Positions 26,041 to 34,480 of a stretch of DNA of 48,355 nucleotides are shown here, piece after piece. The DNA lies in assembly GCF_030452765.1 (NCBI RefSeq), contig NZ_JAKDLO010000008.1, forward strand, positions 1 through 48,355. Direction: 5' to 3'. Below the pieces are notes generated by a model that saw nothing but the letters and a program-made list of their open reading frames with translations, ran no database searches and had not been told where the DNA came from. This DNA comes from Intrasporangium sp. (GTDB lineage Bacteria; Actinomycetota; Actinomycetes; Actinomycetales; Dermatophilaceae). Made by a program: the position numbers and the translations under genes. How positions within the stretch are numbered: position 1 is the stretch's first letter; every line of letters starts with the position of its first letter.

Positions 26041-27096
26041 ATGACCGCAGTCACCGGAGGTCGACCCAAGGGCTGGTTCCATCGGCGATGGGTCTGGGCA
26101 CTGGCCGTGCTCCTCCTTCTCGTCGTGGCGTTCCCGGTCGGGCTGCAGTTCCGCCCCGGTGTCACCAGCGGAGCGGCCAGCGACAGCTCGGCCTCCCCGC
26201 CGGCGCAGCCCGGCGCGGGGCTGCCCGCCGACGAGCTGGCCCGCATCGGCGCCGGCAGCCCCGAGGTCCCGGACGCGGGGCAGTCGCCGGCACCGGGGAC
26301 GGCACCGGCCCGGGACGCGGCGGGCAGCGGGGCGGCCGCCGGCACGCCCGTCGTGGGACCCAAGATCGCCCGCTCGGCATGGCTCGGGATCCAGGTGTCC
26401 GATCTGGTCGGGGCCAGCGGCACGGTCCGCTCCCTCACGGCGGCGGCGGGCGGCCAGGTGCTCTCGGAGAGCGTCGTGACCGCGCCCGACCCGACCGGAG
26501 GCCCACAGCCCGGGCTCGGCGTCGAGGCCAGCATGCCCCGGGTCGGGGTGGACCAGGCCCAGATCACCGTGCGGGTCCCTGCGGACAAGCTCGACGGGCT
26601 CGTGAACGGGCTCTCCCGGATCGGGACGGTGTCCTACCGGTCGTCCCAGAGCGAGGACCTCACCGACGGCTACGTCGACGTGACGGCCCGGATCGGACCC
26701 CTGCGCGACGCCGTCGCCCAGGCCCGCGCGCTGCTCGCCAAGGCGACCAGCCTCTCGCAGATCATCGCGCTGGAGAACGAGGTGACACGACGGCAGGCCG
26801 AGCTCGACTCGCTGCAGAGCCGGCTCGCGACCCTCGAGCGGCGCACCACGACCTCGGACGTCACGGTGAGCCTCTGGACCGGCGCGACGCCGGTGGCCAC
26901 GAGCGGCTTCATGGCGCAGCTCCGTCAGGCGTGGACCGGGCTGCTCGACTCGGTGACCGTCCTGCTCACCGGGGTGGCGATGCTGCTCCCCTGGCTGCTC
27001 GTGCTCCTCGTAGCCGTCCTGCTCGGGCGCCGGTGGTGGACGCGGCGGGGGTCCGGCTCCGGACCGGCGAGGCCGGCCGCGAACCCGACCGACTGA
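26041..27096 (+). CDS. DUF4349 membrane protein
   Basis: A 351-residue protein with a membrane segment at about residues 19-38 and a low-complexity Ala/Pro/Gly linker. The DUF4349 domain includes ITVRVPADKLDGLVNGL, SQSEDLTDGYVDVTARI and the coiled-coil LSQIIALENEVTRRQAELD. A second membrane segment (about 306-328) is followed by a short basic tail. The long coiled domain should be extracytoplasmic. Function is unknown; the family is widespread in Gram-positives. GAGGGG precedes the ATG. It is convergent with murJ, with only 11 bp between the stops. Confidence 0.85.
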   Translation: MTAVTGGRPKGWFHRRWVWALAVLLLLVVAFPVGLQFRPGVTSGAASDSSASPPAQPGAGLPADELARIGAGSPEVPDAGQSPAPGTAPARDAAGSGAAAGTPVVGPKIARSAWLGIQVSDLVGASGTVRSLTAAAGGQVLSESVVTAPDPTGGPQPGLGVEASMPRVGVDQAQITVRVPADKLDGLVNGLSRIGTVSYRSSQSEDLTDGYVDVTARIGPLRDAVAQARALLAKATSLSQIIALENEVTRRQAELDSLQSRLATLERRTTTSDVTVSLWTGATPVATSGFMAQLRQAWTGLLDSVTVLLTGVAMLLPWLLVLLVAVLLGRRWWTRRGSGSGPARPAANPTD

Positions 27097-27107
27097 CCTG
27101 GCCGGTC

Positions 27108-28781
27108 CTAGCCGCGGTTCCGCACGGCCTTGCGGCGCACGAGGGCGCCGACCTCACGCACCTCCGACACGTGTAGCGCGGCGGCCACAGCGAGGTAGAC
27201 CACGACGAAGACGAGGCCGGACAGACCCAGGACGAGGGCGTTGGCGAAGACCCGCTGTGACGTGCTCATCTCGGCGAGGTCCGCAGCGATCGGTGAGACC
27301 ACCACGAACGCGCCCCAGCCGAGCAGGCCCGCAACAACCGCGGCCACACCGATCCGGGCGGCACTGACGAGCACACGGCTCAGGCCCAGCGGGCCGAGCC
27401 GGCGGCGCAGCAGGATCAGCCCGGTGCCGGAGCTGAGCACGTTGCCGACAGTCATCCCCGCCGCGACGACCCCGAGGGCCCACTGAGGTGGGGTGAGGTA
27501 GGTCACCGCGGCGGCCAGCGCGGTGACCGCCGTGAGGACCACCTGCATGACGAGGGGCGACCGGCCGTCGTTCAGGGCGAAGAACGTCCGGTAGCAGAGC
27601 AGGTCGATCCCGAAGGGGATGATGCCCAGGACCATGACCGTCAAGGCATAGCCGCCCAGCTCGATCGAGACGGCGTCGATCCCGGGGTTGAGCAGGGCGA
27701 CGATCGGACCCGCCCCGATGATCATGAAGACCACGACCGGAAGGTTCGCGACGAGGGGCAGCGTCAGGCCACGCCGGAAGTTGGCCAGCATCGCCGGCGT
27801 GTCCTGGTCGGCGGCGTTCCGCGACAGTCGCGGGAAGAGCGCCGTGATGATCGAGACGGCGATGAACGCGTGGGGCAGCATGAAGATCGTGAAGGCCACC
27901 TGGTAGAGCAGGGGGCCTCGGATGGGGTGGGTGGCAGTGCCGAAGCTCGCCGCACGGTTGAGGACCGCGGTGTTGATGAAGAACCCGAGCTGCGAGACGG
28001 CGAGACCGGCGAAAGCCCAGAGCGCAAGCCGGCTCACCCCACCGAGCCCGACCCCGCGCAGACCCCAGCGGGGCCGGTAGGTGAAGCCGGCCCGGCGCAG
28101 GGCGGGGACCAGCCACAGGGCCTGGGCTGCGACCGACAGGGTCGCCGTGCCGGCGAAGAGCCAGACCATCCCGCCGGTCCATGCCTCCGGCGGACGCGGC
28201 AGGTGCTGGCCGGTGCGATCCACGTGGGAGGGGTCGGGGTAGATCACCATGAACGCGACGAGTCCCCCGATCGCGACGACGTTGGCGACGAACGGGGCCC
28301 ACGCGAACGCACCGAAGCGGTCCCGGGCGTTGAGGATCTGCCCGAGCAGGGCGTAGACGCCGTAGAAGAAGACCTGCGGCAGGCACATGAGGGTGAAGGC
28401 GAGGGCAAGGCTGTTGAACTCGGGGCCGCGGCCGCCGCTCAGCAGCCACACGAAGAAGCCGGCGCCGAACATGACCACTGCCGTGAGCCCGAGCATCCCG
28501 GCCAAGGCGACCGTGACGACCCGGTCGGTGAACTCCTGGCCGCCGTCCTGCAGCCTCATCGCGCGGGACAGGGCCGGCACGAGGACCGCGTTGAGGATGC
28601 CGCCGGCGGCCAGCAGGTAGAGAACATTGGGCAGGGTGTTCGCCAGACCGAAGGCGTCGCCGGCCGCCAGCGTGCCGATGATCGCGGTGAGCAGCGCCCC
28701 CCGCACGACACCGAGCACGCGGGATGCGAACGACCCACCGAGCATGACGAGGCTCGACCGGGCGAGGGACCCGTCGGCCAT
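27108..28781 (-). CDS. MurJ/MviN-type lipid II flippase family protein
   Basis: A 557-residue polytopic protein of the MOP superfamily, MurJ branch. The N-terminus SFASRVLGVVRGALL carries arginines typical of the MurJ cavity. PNVLYLLAAGGILNAVLVPA and FTIFMLPHAFIAVSIITALF are family signatures, and about fourteen hydrophobic segments are visible. It probably flips lipid II or a related undecaprenyl-linked precursor. It lacks the C-terminal pseudokinase extension of mycobacterial MviN, so it may be a secondary paralogue. Its ATG shares one base with the hemE stop (TGATG), so it is translated from the hemE message. Confidence 0.87.
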   Translation of the reverse strand: MADGSLARSSLVMLGGSFASRVLGVVRGALLTAIIGTLAAGDAFGLANTLPNVLYLLAAGGILNAVLVPALSRAMRLQDGGQEFTDRVVTVALAGMLGLTAVVMFGAGFFVWLLSGGRGPEFNSLALAFTLMCLPQVFFYGVYALLGQILNARDRFGAFAWAPFVANVVAIGGLVAFMVIYPDPSHVDRTGQHLPRPPEAWTGGMVWLFAGTATLSVAAQALWLVPALRRAGFTYRPRWGLRGVGLGGVSRLALWAFAGLAVSQLGFFINTAVLNRAASFGTATHPIRGPLLYQVAFTIFMLPHAFIAVSIITALFPRLSRNAADQDTPAMLANFRRGLTLPLVANLPVVVFMIIGAGPIVALLNPGIDAVSIELGGYALTVMVLGIIPFGIDLLCYRTFFALNDGRSPLVMQVVLTAVTALAAAVTYLTPPQWALGVVAAGMTVGNVLSSGTGLILLRRRLGPLGLSRVLVSAARIGVAAVVAGLLGWGAFVVVSPIAADLAEMSTSQRVFANALVLGLSGLVFVVVYLAVAAALHVSEVREVGALVRRKAVRNRG

Positions 28782-29830
28782 CAGCGCGTGGACACCTCGT
28801 GCACGAGATCGGTGATGCGCGTCAGCACGTCGGGATCGACGTCAGGCAGCACACCGTGGCCGAGGTTGAAGATGTGTCCTGGTGCGCGCCGGCCCTCCTC
28901 GACGACCTCGACGACGGCCGCACGGAGCACCTCCCACGGAGCGAAGAGCAGCGCCGGGTCGAGGTTGCCCTGTACCGCGTGGCCAGGGCCGATCCGCTCG
29001 CGGGCATCGGTGAGGCTGACGCGGTAGTCGACGCCGACGACCTCCGCGCCGGCCGCGGCCATGTCCGCGAGCAGCTCGCCTGTGCCGACACCGAAGTGGA
29101 TCCGGGGGACGTCGAGGCCGGCGACGGCGGCGAGCGCTTGTGCCGAGTGGGGCTGGACGAAGCGGGTGTAGTCGGCCCGCGACAAGGCACCGACCCACGA
29201 GTCGAAGAGCTGGACCACCCTCGCGCCTGCCTGCGCCTGCACCCGCAGGAACGCCCCGGACACCTGGGCGAGCCGGTCGCACAGCGCGTGCCACAGGGCT
29301 GGGTCGCCGTGCATCAGTGCCTTGGTGCGCACGTGGTTCTTCGAGGGCCCACCCTCCACGAGGTAGGACGCGAGCGTGAAGGGCGCGCCGGCGAAGCCGA
29401 TGAGGGGGGTGTCGCCGAGCTCCGCGACGAGGAGCCGGACCGCCTCGGTGACGTACGGGACATGTCCGCTGGTCAGCTCGGGCACCCGCTCGAGGTCGGC
29501 GCGCGACCGGATCGGACGCGCCACGACCGGGCCGACACCGGCGACGATCTCGATCTCGAGTCCCACGGCCGCGACGGGCACGACGATGTCACTGAAGAAG
29601 ATCGCGGCATCCACCCCGTGGCGGCGCACCGGCTGCAGCGTGATCTCGGTGACGAGCTCGGGGCGGGTGCACGCCTCGAGCATGGAGGTGCCTTCCCGCA
29701 GGGCGCGGTACTCCGGCAGGGACCGGCCGGCCTGCCGCATGAACCAGACCGGGGTGCGCGACACCGGCTCGCAGCGCGCGGCACGCACGAGGTCGCTCGA
29801 CCGGGTGCGCGCAGGGGCTGTGGAGGGCAC
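28781..29830 (-). CDS. hemE: Uroporphyrinogen decarboxylase
   Basis: A 349-residue enzyme that decarboxylates uroporphyrinogen III to coproporphyrinogen III. The signature [17 protein letters not shown] is near the N-terminus (about residues 24-40), then [17 protein letters not shown] with the catalytic aspartate, [17 protein letters not shown] and the C-terminal [13 protein letters not shown]. The GTG at 29830 gives the normal length; the open frame continues upstream through a tandem repeat and is not believed coding there. It supplies the substrate for the downstream cgoX and hemQ. murJ overlaps its stop by one base. Confidence 0.94.
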   Translation of the reverse strand: MPSTAPARTRSSDLVRAARCEPVSRTPVWFMRQAGRSLPEYRALREGTSMLEACTRPELVTEITLQPVRRHGVDAAIFFSDIVVPVAAVGLEIEIVAGVGPVVARPIRSRADLERVPELTSGHVPYVTEAVRLLVAELGDTPLIGFAGAPFTLASYLVEGGPSKNHVRTKALMHGDPALWHALCDRLAQVSGAFLRVQAQAGARVVQLFDSWVGALSRADYTRFVQPHSAQALAAVAGLDVPRIHFGVGTGELLADMAAAGAEVVGVDYRVSLTDARERIGPGHAVQGNLDPALLFAPWEVLRAAVVEVVEEGRRAPGHIFNLGHGVLPDVDPDVLTRITDLVHEVSTR

Positions 29831-29841
29831 CGCATCATCCT

Positions 29842-29926
29842 GCCACGCGCCCGCGTCCCGGCCGAGCCACGCGCCCGCATCCCGGCCGAGCCACGCGCTC
29901 GCGTCCCGGCCGAGCCACGCGCTCGG
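29842..29926. repeat. 24-bp tandem repeat, about 3.5 copies, between hemE and DUF3000
   Basis: Units begin at 29842, 29866, 29890 and 29914 (partial). Each starts GCCACGCGC and ends CCCGGCCGA, with one or two substitutions between copies. The array fills over half of the 138-bp divergent gap, where promoters of hemE and of DUF3000-rnd should lie, so copy number could influence expression. Confidence 0.85.
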
Positions 29927-29968
29927 CGTGGCCTGCGGACAGAACCGAGGTGAGCGACATACTCTCGT

Positions 29969-30556
29969 GTGGTGCACACGAAGACGCTGCCGGGCGCGCA
30001 GGACGCGGGTTTCATGAGGGTGTTGAACACCCTGCGCGACGTGCGCCTGCGACCGGAGGTGCGCCTCACCGAGGTCCCCGCCCCGAGCCGCATCGCACCG
30101 CACGCGGCGGCACTGACCGGTGACGTCCTCGACCCCACCGATCCGGAGGACGAGCTCGCGACGGGTCGCTTCGTGCTGCTGTATGACCCCGCCGAGCCCG
30201 ATGCCTGGGACGGGGCGTGGCGCATCGTCACCTTCGCCCGCGCCGAGCTCGAGCCCGAGCTGGCCACCGATCCCATGCTCGGCTCGGTCGGCTGGTCCTG
30301 GCTGATCGATGCCCTCCACGACCGCGGCGTCGCCTGGACCGCCGAGGCCGGCACCATCACCAGGGTTGTCAGCGAAGGCTTCGCCGGGCTCGCCGACCGC
30401 GCTGCCAGCGTCGAGATGGAGATCCGCGCCTCGTGGACTCCCACCGATGAGGCGCTGACCGAGCACCTGCGCGCCTGGGGCGACATGCTCTGCACGATCG
30501 CCGGCATCCCACCGCTGCCCGACGGCGTCGTCGCGCTCCCGGGCCCGCGCCGGTGA
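29969..30556 (+). CDS. DUF3000 family protein
   Basis: A 195-residue soluble protein of the actinobacterial DUF3000 family. Recognisable stretches are [45 protein letters not shown] and the VSEGFAGL to EIRASWTP region. No function is established. It is divergent from hemE and overlaps rnd by 4 bp (GTGA), the same order as the mycobacterial Rv2680-Rv2681 pair. Two consecutive GTG codons open the frame, and either could be the start. Confidence 0.87.
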   Translation: MVHTKTLPGAQDAGFMRVLNTLRDVRLRPEVRLTEVPAPSRIAPHAAALTGDVLDPTDPEDELATGRFVLLYDPAEPDAWDGAWRIVTFARAELEPELATDPMLGSVGWSWLIDALHDRGVAWTAEAGTITRVVSEGFAGLADRAASVEMEIRASWTPTDEALTEHLRAWGDMLCTIAGIPPLPDGVVALPGPRR

Positions 30557-31809
30557 GTGACGCCGAGCAGTCGGCGAGCCTCTCCGAGGAGCTCGCGCTG
30601 CTCGCCGCCCCGGTCGAGGGGGTGCCCGATGTCATCGCCGACCAGACGGCCCTGGCCGAGGCAGCCGACGCCGTCAGGTCGGGCCGCGGGCCCATCGGGC
30701 TCGACGCCGAGCGGGCCTCCGGGTACCGCTATGGCCAGCACGCCTACCTGGTGCAGCTGCGCCGGAACGGGACGGGCACCTGGCTCATCGACCCCGTCGC
30801 CTGTCCCGACCTGGGGGTCGTCGACGACGCGATCGGCGACAGCGAGTGGATCGTGCACGCCGCCACTCAGGACCTCGTGTGTCTCGCCGAGGTGGGCCTG
30901 CACCCGCGGGTCCTGTTCGACACCGAGCTGGGCGGGCGGCTCGCGGGACGGCCCCGGGTCGGTCTCGGCGCGATGGTCGAGCACTACCTCGGCGTCCGGC
31001 TCGCCAAGGAGCACAGCGCCGCGGACTGGAGCTCGCGTCCCCTCCCGGAGCCGTGGCTTCGGTATGCCGCTCTCGACGTCGAGGTGCTCGGTGACCTGCG
31101 TGACGCGGTGGCCGACGACCTCGAGCGACAGGGCAAGCTCGGGTGGGCGCGCGAGGAGTTCGACCACCTGCTGTCCTTCACCGGTCCCGAGCCCCGGGTC
31201 GATCCGTGGCGGCGTACGTCGGGCGTGCACAAGGTGCGCAGCAGGCGCGGGCTGGCCATCGTCAGGGAGCTCTGGCTGGACCGTGACGCCATCGCCCAGC
31301 GCCGCGACGTCGCCCCTGGCCGGGTGCTGCCCGATGCGGCCATCGCCGAGCTCGCGACCGAGCACCAGCGCGACAGCCGAGCACCCCGCTCGGTGGGCTC
31401 GAAGGAGCCTCGCCTCGCCCGGTCGATCCGGCGCAACGAGGAGGTCATCGTCGAGGGGATCGCCGCCGCGCTCGCCCTGTCCGACGACGAGCTGCCAATG
31501 CTGAGCCTGCCCAACAGCGGTCCCCCGCCGGCTCGTTCCTGGGCCGACCGTGATCCCGTGGCGGCAGCCCGGCTCGGCCGATCCCGCGAGCTGATCGCTG
31601 CGGTCTCGCAGGAGCTCGCCGTACCGGTCGAGAACCTGCTGACCCCCGAGCTGCTGCGCCGCTTCCTCTGGGAGGGACCCGCCGACCCCACGACCGACGA
31701 CGTCAGCCTCGCGTTGCGGGCCGTCGGCGCCCGCCCGTGGCAGGCGACGCTCACCGCACCCCTCATCGCCCGGGCCTGCGCCGAGCACCCGGTGCCGCAC
31801 TCTGGGTAG
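30553..31809 (+). CDS. rnd: Ribonuclease D-like 3'-5' exoribonuclease with HRDC domain
   Basis: A 418-residue DEDD-type exonuclease. ExoI is [20 protein letters not shown] (acids near residue 49), ExoII lies around [15 protein letters not shown], and ExoIII is [14 protein letters not shown], giving the DEDDy tyrosine. An HRDC domain follows at about residues 220-300. RNase D trims tRNA 3' ends and other small RNAs. The GTG start overlaps the DUF3000 stop, implying coupled translation. One GTATGCCGCT copy encodes the YAA of ExoIII using a rare TAT codon. Confidence 0.92.
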   Translation: MSDAEQSASLSEELALLAAPVEGVPDVIADQTALAEAADAVRSGRGPIGLDAERASGYRYGQHAYLVQLRRNGTGTWLIDPVACPDLGVVDDAIGDSEWIVHAATQDLVCLAEVGLHPRVLFDTELGGRLAGRPRVGLGAMVEHYLGVRLAKEHSAADWSSRPLPEPWLRYAALDVEVLGDLRDAVADDLERQGKLGWAREEFDHLLSFTGPEPRVDPWRRTSGVHKVRSRRGLAIVRELWLDRDAIAQRRDVAPGRVLPDAAIAELATEHQRDSRAPRSVGSKEPRLARSIRRNEEVIVEGIAAALALSDDELPMLSLPNSGPPPARSWADRDPVAAARLGRSRELIAAVSQELAVPVENLLTPELLRRFLWEGPADPTTDDVSLALRAVGARPWQATLTAPLIARACAEHPVPHSG

Positions 31810-31824
31810 CCCTCGGGGTGTCGA

Positions 31825-31854
31825 TTGGCGCCTAACTCATATATGAGTTAGGCT
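31825..31854 (+). promoter_or_regulatory. Promoter with a perfect 22-bp palindromic operator before the HTH-MurA gene
   Basis: A perfect palindrome with half-site CCTAACTCATA occupies 31831-31852. A -35-like TTGGCG (31825-31830) ends where it begins, and a -10-like TAGGCT (31849-31854) overlaps its right end; spacing is 18 bp. The -10 is 7 bp from the GTG at 31862 and no ribosome site is visible, which fits a leaderless transcript. Binding by the gene's own XRE domain is inferred. Confidence 0.7.
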
Positions 31855-31861
31855 CTGGGTC

Positions 31862-33394
31862 GTGTCACATCAGCCATACCTCACTCGAATCGGCAGCCTC
31901 ATCCGGGACGCCCGCCGCCACAAGGGCCTGACCCAGGCCGAGCTCGCCCACCTCCTCGGCACCTCGCAGGGCGCGGTGACCCGCATCGAAGCCGGCAAGC
32001 AGAACATGAGCCTCGACACGCTCGCCCGCATCGGCGACGCCCTCGACTCGGAGTTCGTCTCCCTCGGCTCGGCTGGTCCGCAGCATCTGCGGGTCGTCGG
32101 CGGGCGCAAGCTCTCCGGGTCGATCGACGTCAAGACGTCCAAGAACGCTGCGGTCGCGCTGCTCTGTGCCGCGCTGCTCAACCGCGGGCGGACCACCCTG
32201 CGCAACCTCGCGCGGATCGAGGAGGTCAACCGGATCCTCGAGGTGCTCGCATCCATCGGCGTGCGCACCCGCTGGCTGCCGGACAGCAGCGACCTCGAGA
32301 TCGTGCCGCCCGAGGCGCTCGACCTGGCCGCGATCGACGTCGACGCGGCCCGCCGCACCCGGACCGTCATCATGTTCCTCGGCCCCCTGCTGCACCAGCA
32401 CGAGAGTTTCGACCTGCCCTACGCCGGCGGGTGCGACCTCGGCACGCGCACCGTCGAGCCGCACCTGGCGGCGCTGCGCCACTTCGGCCTGCACGTGACG
32501 GCGACCCACGGGGCGTACGAGGCGACCCGCGACGCCGCCGTGCACCCCACTCGTGCCATCGTGCTCACCGAGCGGGGCGACACCGTCACCGAGAACGTCC
32601 TCATGGCGGCAGCCCGCAACCCCGGCACGACGGTCATCCGCAACGCCTCCTCGAACTACATGGTCCAGGACCTGTGCTTCTTCCTCGAGCGGCTCGGCGT
32701 GCGGATCGAGGGCATCGGTACCACGACCCTCACGGTGACCGGGGTCGACGAGATCGACGTCGACGTCGACTACTCCCCCAGCGAGGACCCCATCGAGGCG
32801 ATGAGCCTGATCGCGGCCGCGGTGGTGACCGACTCCGAGATCACGATCCGGCGGGTCCCGATCGAGTTCATCGAGATCGAGCTCGCGACGCTCGAGGGGA
32901 TGGGGATGAAGTATCGCGTCTCCGACGAGTACACCTCCGCCAACGGTCGGACTCGGCTCGTCGACCTCACCACGATTCCCGGCCCGCTCCAGGCGCCGAC
33001 GGACAAGATCCACCCGATGCCCTTCCCGGGGCTCAACATCGACAACCTGCCCTTCTTCGCCCTGATCGGGGCGGTCGCGCAAGGCAGCACGATGATCCAC
33101 GACTGGGTCTACGAGAACCGGGCCATCTACCTGACCGAGCTGACCAAGCTCGGCGCCAAAGTGCAGCTGCTCGACCCGCACCGGGTCATGGTCGAGGGGC
33201 CCACGCGCTGGCGCGCTGCCGAGGTCGGCTGCCCCCCGGCACTGCGCCCGGCCGTCGTCATCCTGCTCGCGATGCTGGCCACGCCCGGCACGTCGATGCT
33301 GCGCAACGTCTACGTGATCAACCGCGGCTACGAGGACCTCGCCGAGCGGCTCAACGCGCTCGGCGCCACGGTCGAGGTCTTCCGCGACATCTGA
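31862..33394 (+). CDS. XRE helix-turn-helix fused to MurA (UDP-GlcNAc enolpyruvyl transferase)
   Basis: A 510-residue fusion. Residues about 8-65 are an XRE helix-turn-helix (IGSLIRDARRHKGLTQAELA, then GTSQGAVTRIEAGKQNMSLD). From residue 76 onward it is MurA-like: VVGGRKLSGSIDVKTSKNAAV, YAGGCDLGTRTVEPHL with the catalytic cysteine at position 191, DKIHPMPFPGLNIDNLPFF and the C-terminal VINRGYEDLAERLNALGA. MurA transfers enolpyruvate from PEP to UDP-GlcNAc, the first step of peptidoglycan synthesis and the target of fosfomycin, which reacts with this cysteine. The fusion suggests an enzyme-sensor that binds its own palindromic promoter. It is probably not the housekeeping MurA. It may be catalytically altered, since several family motifs deviate. 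Confidence 0.87.
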   Translation: MSHQPYLTRIGSLIRDARRHKGLTQAELAHLLGTSQGAVTRIEAGKQNMSLDTLARIGDALDSEFVSLGSAGPQHLRVVGGRKLSGSIDVKTSKNAAVALLCAALLNRGRTTLRNLARIEEVNRILEVLASIGVRTRWLPDSSDLEIVPPEALDLAAIDVDAARRTRTVIMFLGPLLHQHESFDLPYAGGCDLGTRTVEPHLAALRHFGLHVTATHGAYEATRDAAVHPTRAIVLTERGDTVTENVLMAAARNPGTTVIRNASSNYMVQDLCFFLERLGVRIEGIGTTTLTVTGVDEIDVDVDYSPSEDPIEAMSLIAAAVVTDSEITIRRVPIEFIEIELATLEGMGMKYRVSDEYTSANGRTRLVDLTTIPGPLQAPTDKIHPMPFPGLNIDNLPFFALIGAVAQGSTMIHDWVYENRAIYLTELTKLGAKVQLLDPHRVMVEGPTRWRAAEVGCPPALRPAVVILLAMLATPGTSMLRNVYVINRGYEDLAERLNALGATVEVFRDI

Positions 33395-33501
33395 CGAAGA
33401 TGCAGCGCAGGTCGGGGGCCGAGCTTGCGAGGCACCCGGTCGGAGCGGAGTCGAGGAAGTGTCGCCAGAGGGCGCGCGACGACCCACCACGATCGCACTT
33501 C

Positions 33502-33530
33502 TCGTGGCGATCCGGCGCGACACGCCACGA
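33502..33530. promoter_or_regulatory. Inverted repeat in the bdhA upstream region
   Basis: TCGTGGC (33502-33508) and GCCACGA (33524-33530) form a spaced inverted repeat about 100 bp before bdhA. A TTGACC at 33547 might be a -35 box, but no convincing -10 was found. The 235-bp gap 33395-33629 holds no other recognised element. The PucR-type regulator two genes on is a possible binder. Confidence 0.3.
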
Positions 33531-33629
33531 AAGCCATCCCTCCAGCCTTGACCAGCGCCACATGGATCCGTCCAGAATATGGCTGCTGACCACATGAGCC
33601 CTCTCGGGCACCGTCCCTAGTCTTCCCGC

Positions 33630-34418
33630 ATGGCCGACACCTCGCTCACCGCACCTGCGACCACTGGCGGCCCGGTCGACCTCACCGGTCGCAACGCACT
33701 GGTCACCGGTGCGGCGAGCGGGATCGGTGCAGCCATCGCCACCGCCCTCGCCGGGGCTGGGGCCACGGTCCACGCGGTCGACCGGGACGAGCCCGCTCTC
33801 GAGAAGCTCGCCGTCGCGACCCGGGTCGAGCCTGTCGTGGCCGACCTGGCCGACCTCGACGGGCTCGCGTCCCTGCCGACCGACATCGACATCCTCGTCA
33901 ACAACGCCGGCATCCAGCACGTCTGTCCGATCGAGGAGTTCCCGCTCGAGAGATTCGACCTCATCCTCGCCCTCATGCTCGCCTCGCCCTTCCGGCTCAT
34001 CAGGCAGTCTCTGCCGCACATGTACGCCAGCGGCTGGGGCCGGGTCGTCAACGTGTCGAGCGTCCACGGGCTGCGGGCGAGCGAGTTCAAGTCGGCGTAC
34101 GTCACGGCCAAGCATGGACTCGAGGGCCTGTCCAAGGTCGCCGCGCTAGAGGGGGCCGCGCACGGCGTCACGTCCAACTGCATCAACCCGTCGTACGTGC
34201 GCACCCCCTTGGTGGAGAAGCAGATCCACGACCAGGCCCTCACCCACGGGATCCCCGAGGCGGAGGTCGTCGAGTCGATCATGCTCTCGCCGGTGGCGGT
34301 CAAACGGCTCGTCGAACCGGGCGAGGTCGCCGCCCTCGCCGTGTTCCTCTGTGGCCCGGCCGCCGCGTCGGTGACCGGGGCGTCGTTCGCGATGGACGGC
34401 GGTTGGACGGCCCACTGA
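33630..34418 (+). CDS. bdhA: 3-hydroxybutyrate dehydrogenase (SDR family)
   Basis: A 262-residue short-chain dehydrogenase. The cofactor motif is TGAASGIGAAIA (about residues 28-39), then VNNAGIQHVCPIEEFP, the catalytic serine in NVSSVHGL and YVTAKHG with Y157 and K161. HVCPIEEFP and SYVRTPLVEKQI are typical of D-3-hydroxybutyrate dehydrogenases. It would interconvert 3-hydroxybutyrate and acetoacetate with NAD, in ketone-body or polyhydroxybutyrate use. The PucR-type gene starts 62 bp after its stop on the same strand and may regulate it. Confidence 0.88.
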   Translation: MADTSLTAPATTGGPVDLTGRNALVTGAASGIGAAIATALAGAGATVHAVDRDEPALEKLAVATRVEPVVADLADLDGLASLPTDIDILVNNAGIQHVCPIEEFPLERFDLILALMLASPFRLIRQSLPHMYASGWGRVVNVSSVHGLRASEFKSAYVTAKHGLEGLSKVAALEGAAHGVTSNCINPSYVRTPLVEKQIHDQALTHGIPEAEVVESIMLSPVAVKRLVEPGEVAALAVFLCGPAAASVTGASFAMDGGWTAH

Positions 34419-34480
34419 GCGGACACGTGGGCCCTGCGTCCGACCGGAAGATGCGCGATCACCGACCTAGGATCGGCTCC

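Noticed and set aside
29842-29926. Tandem repeat considered as a CRISPR array
   Set aside because: Units are directly adjacent with no unique spacers and no cas genes are near.
29473-31800. A 775-codon reverse open frame across hemE, the tandem repeat, DUF3000 and rnd
   Set aside because: It is antisense to two recognised genes and out of frame with hemE; no motif is present.
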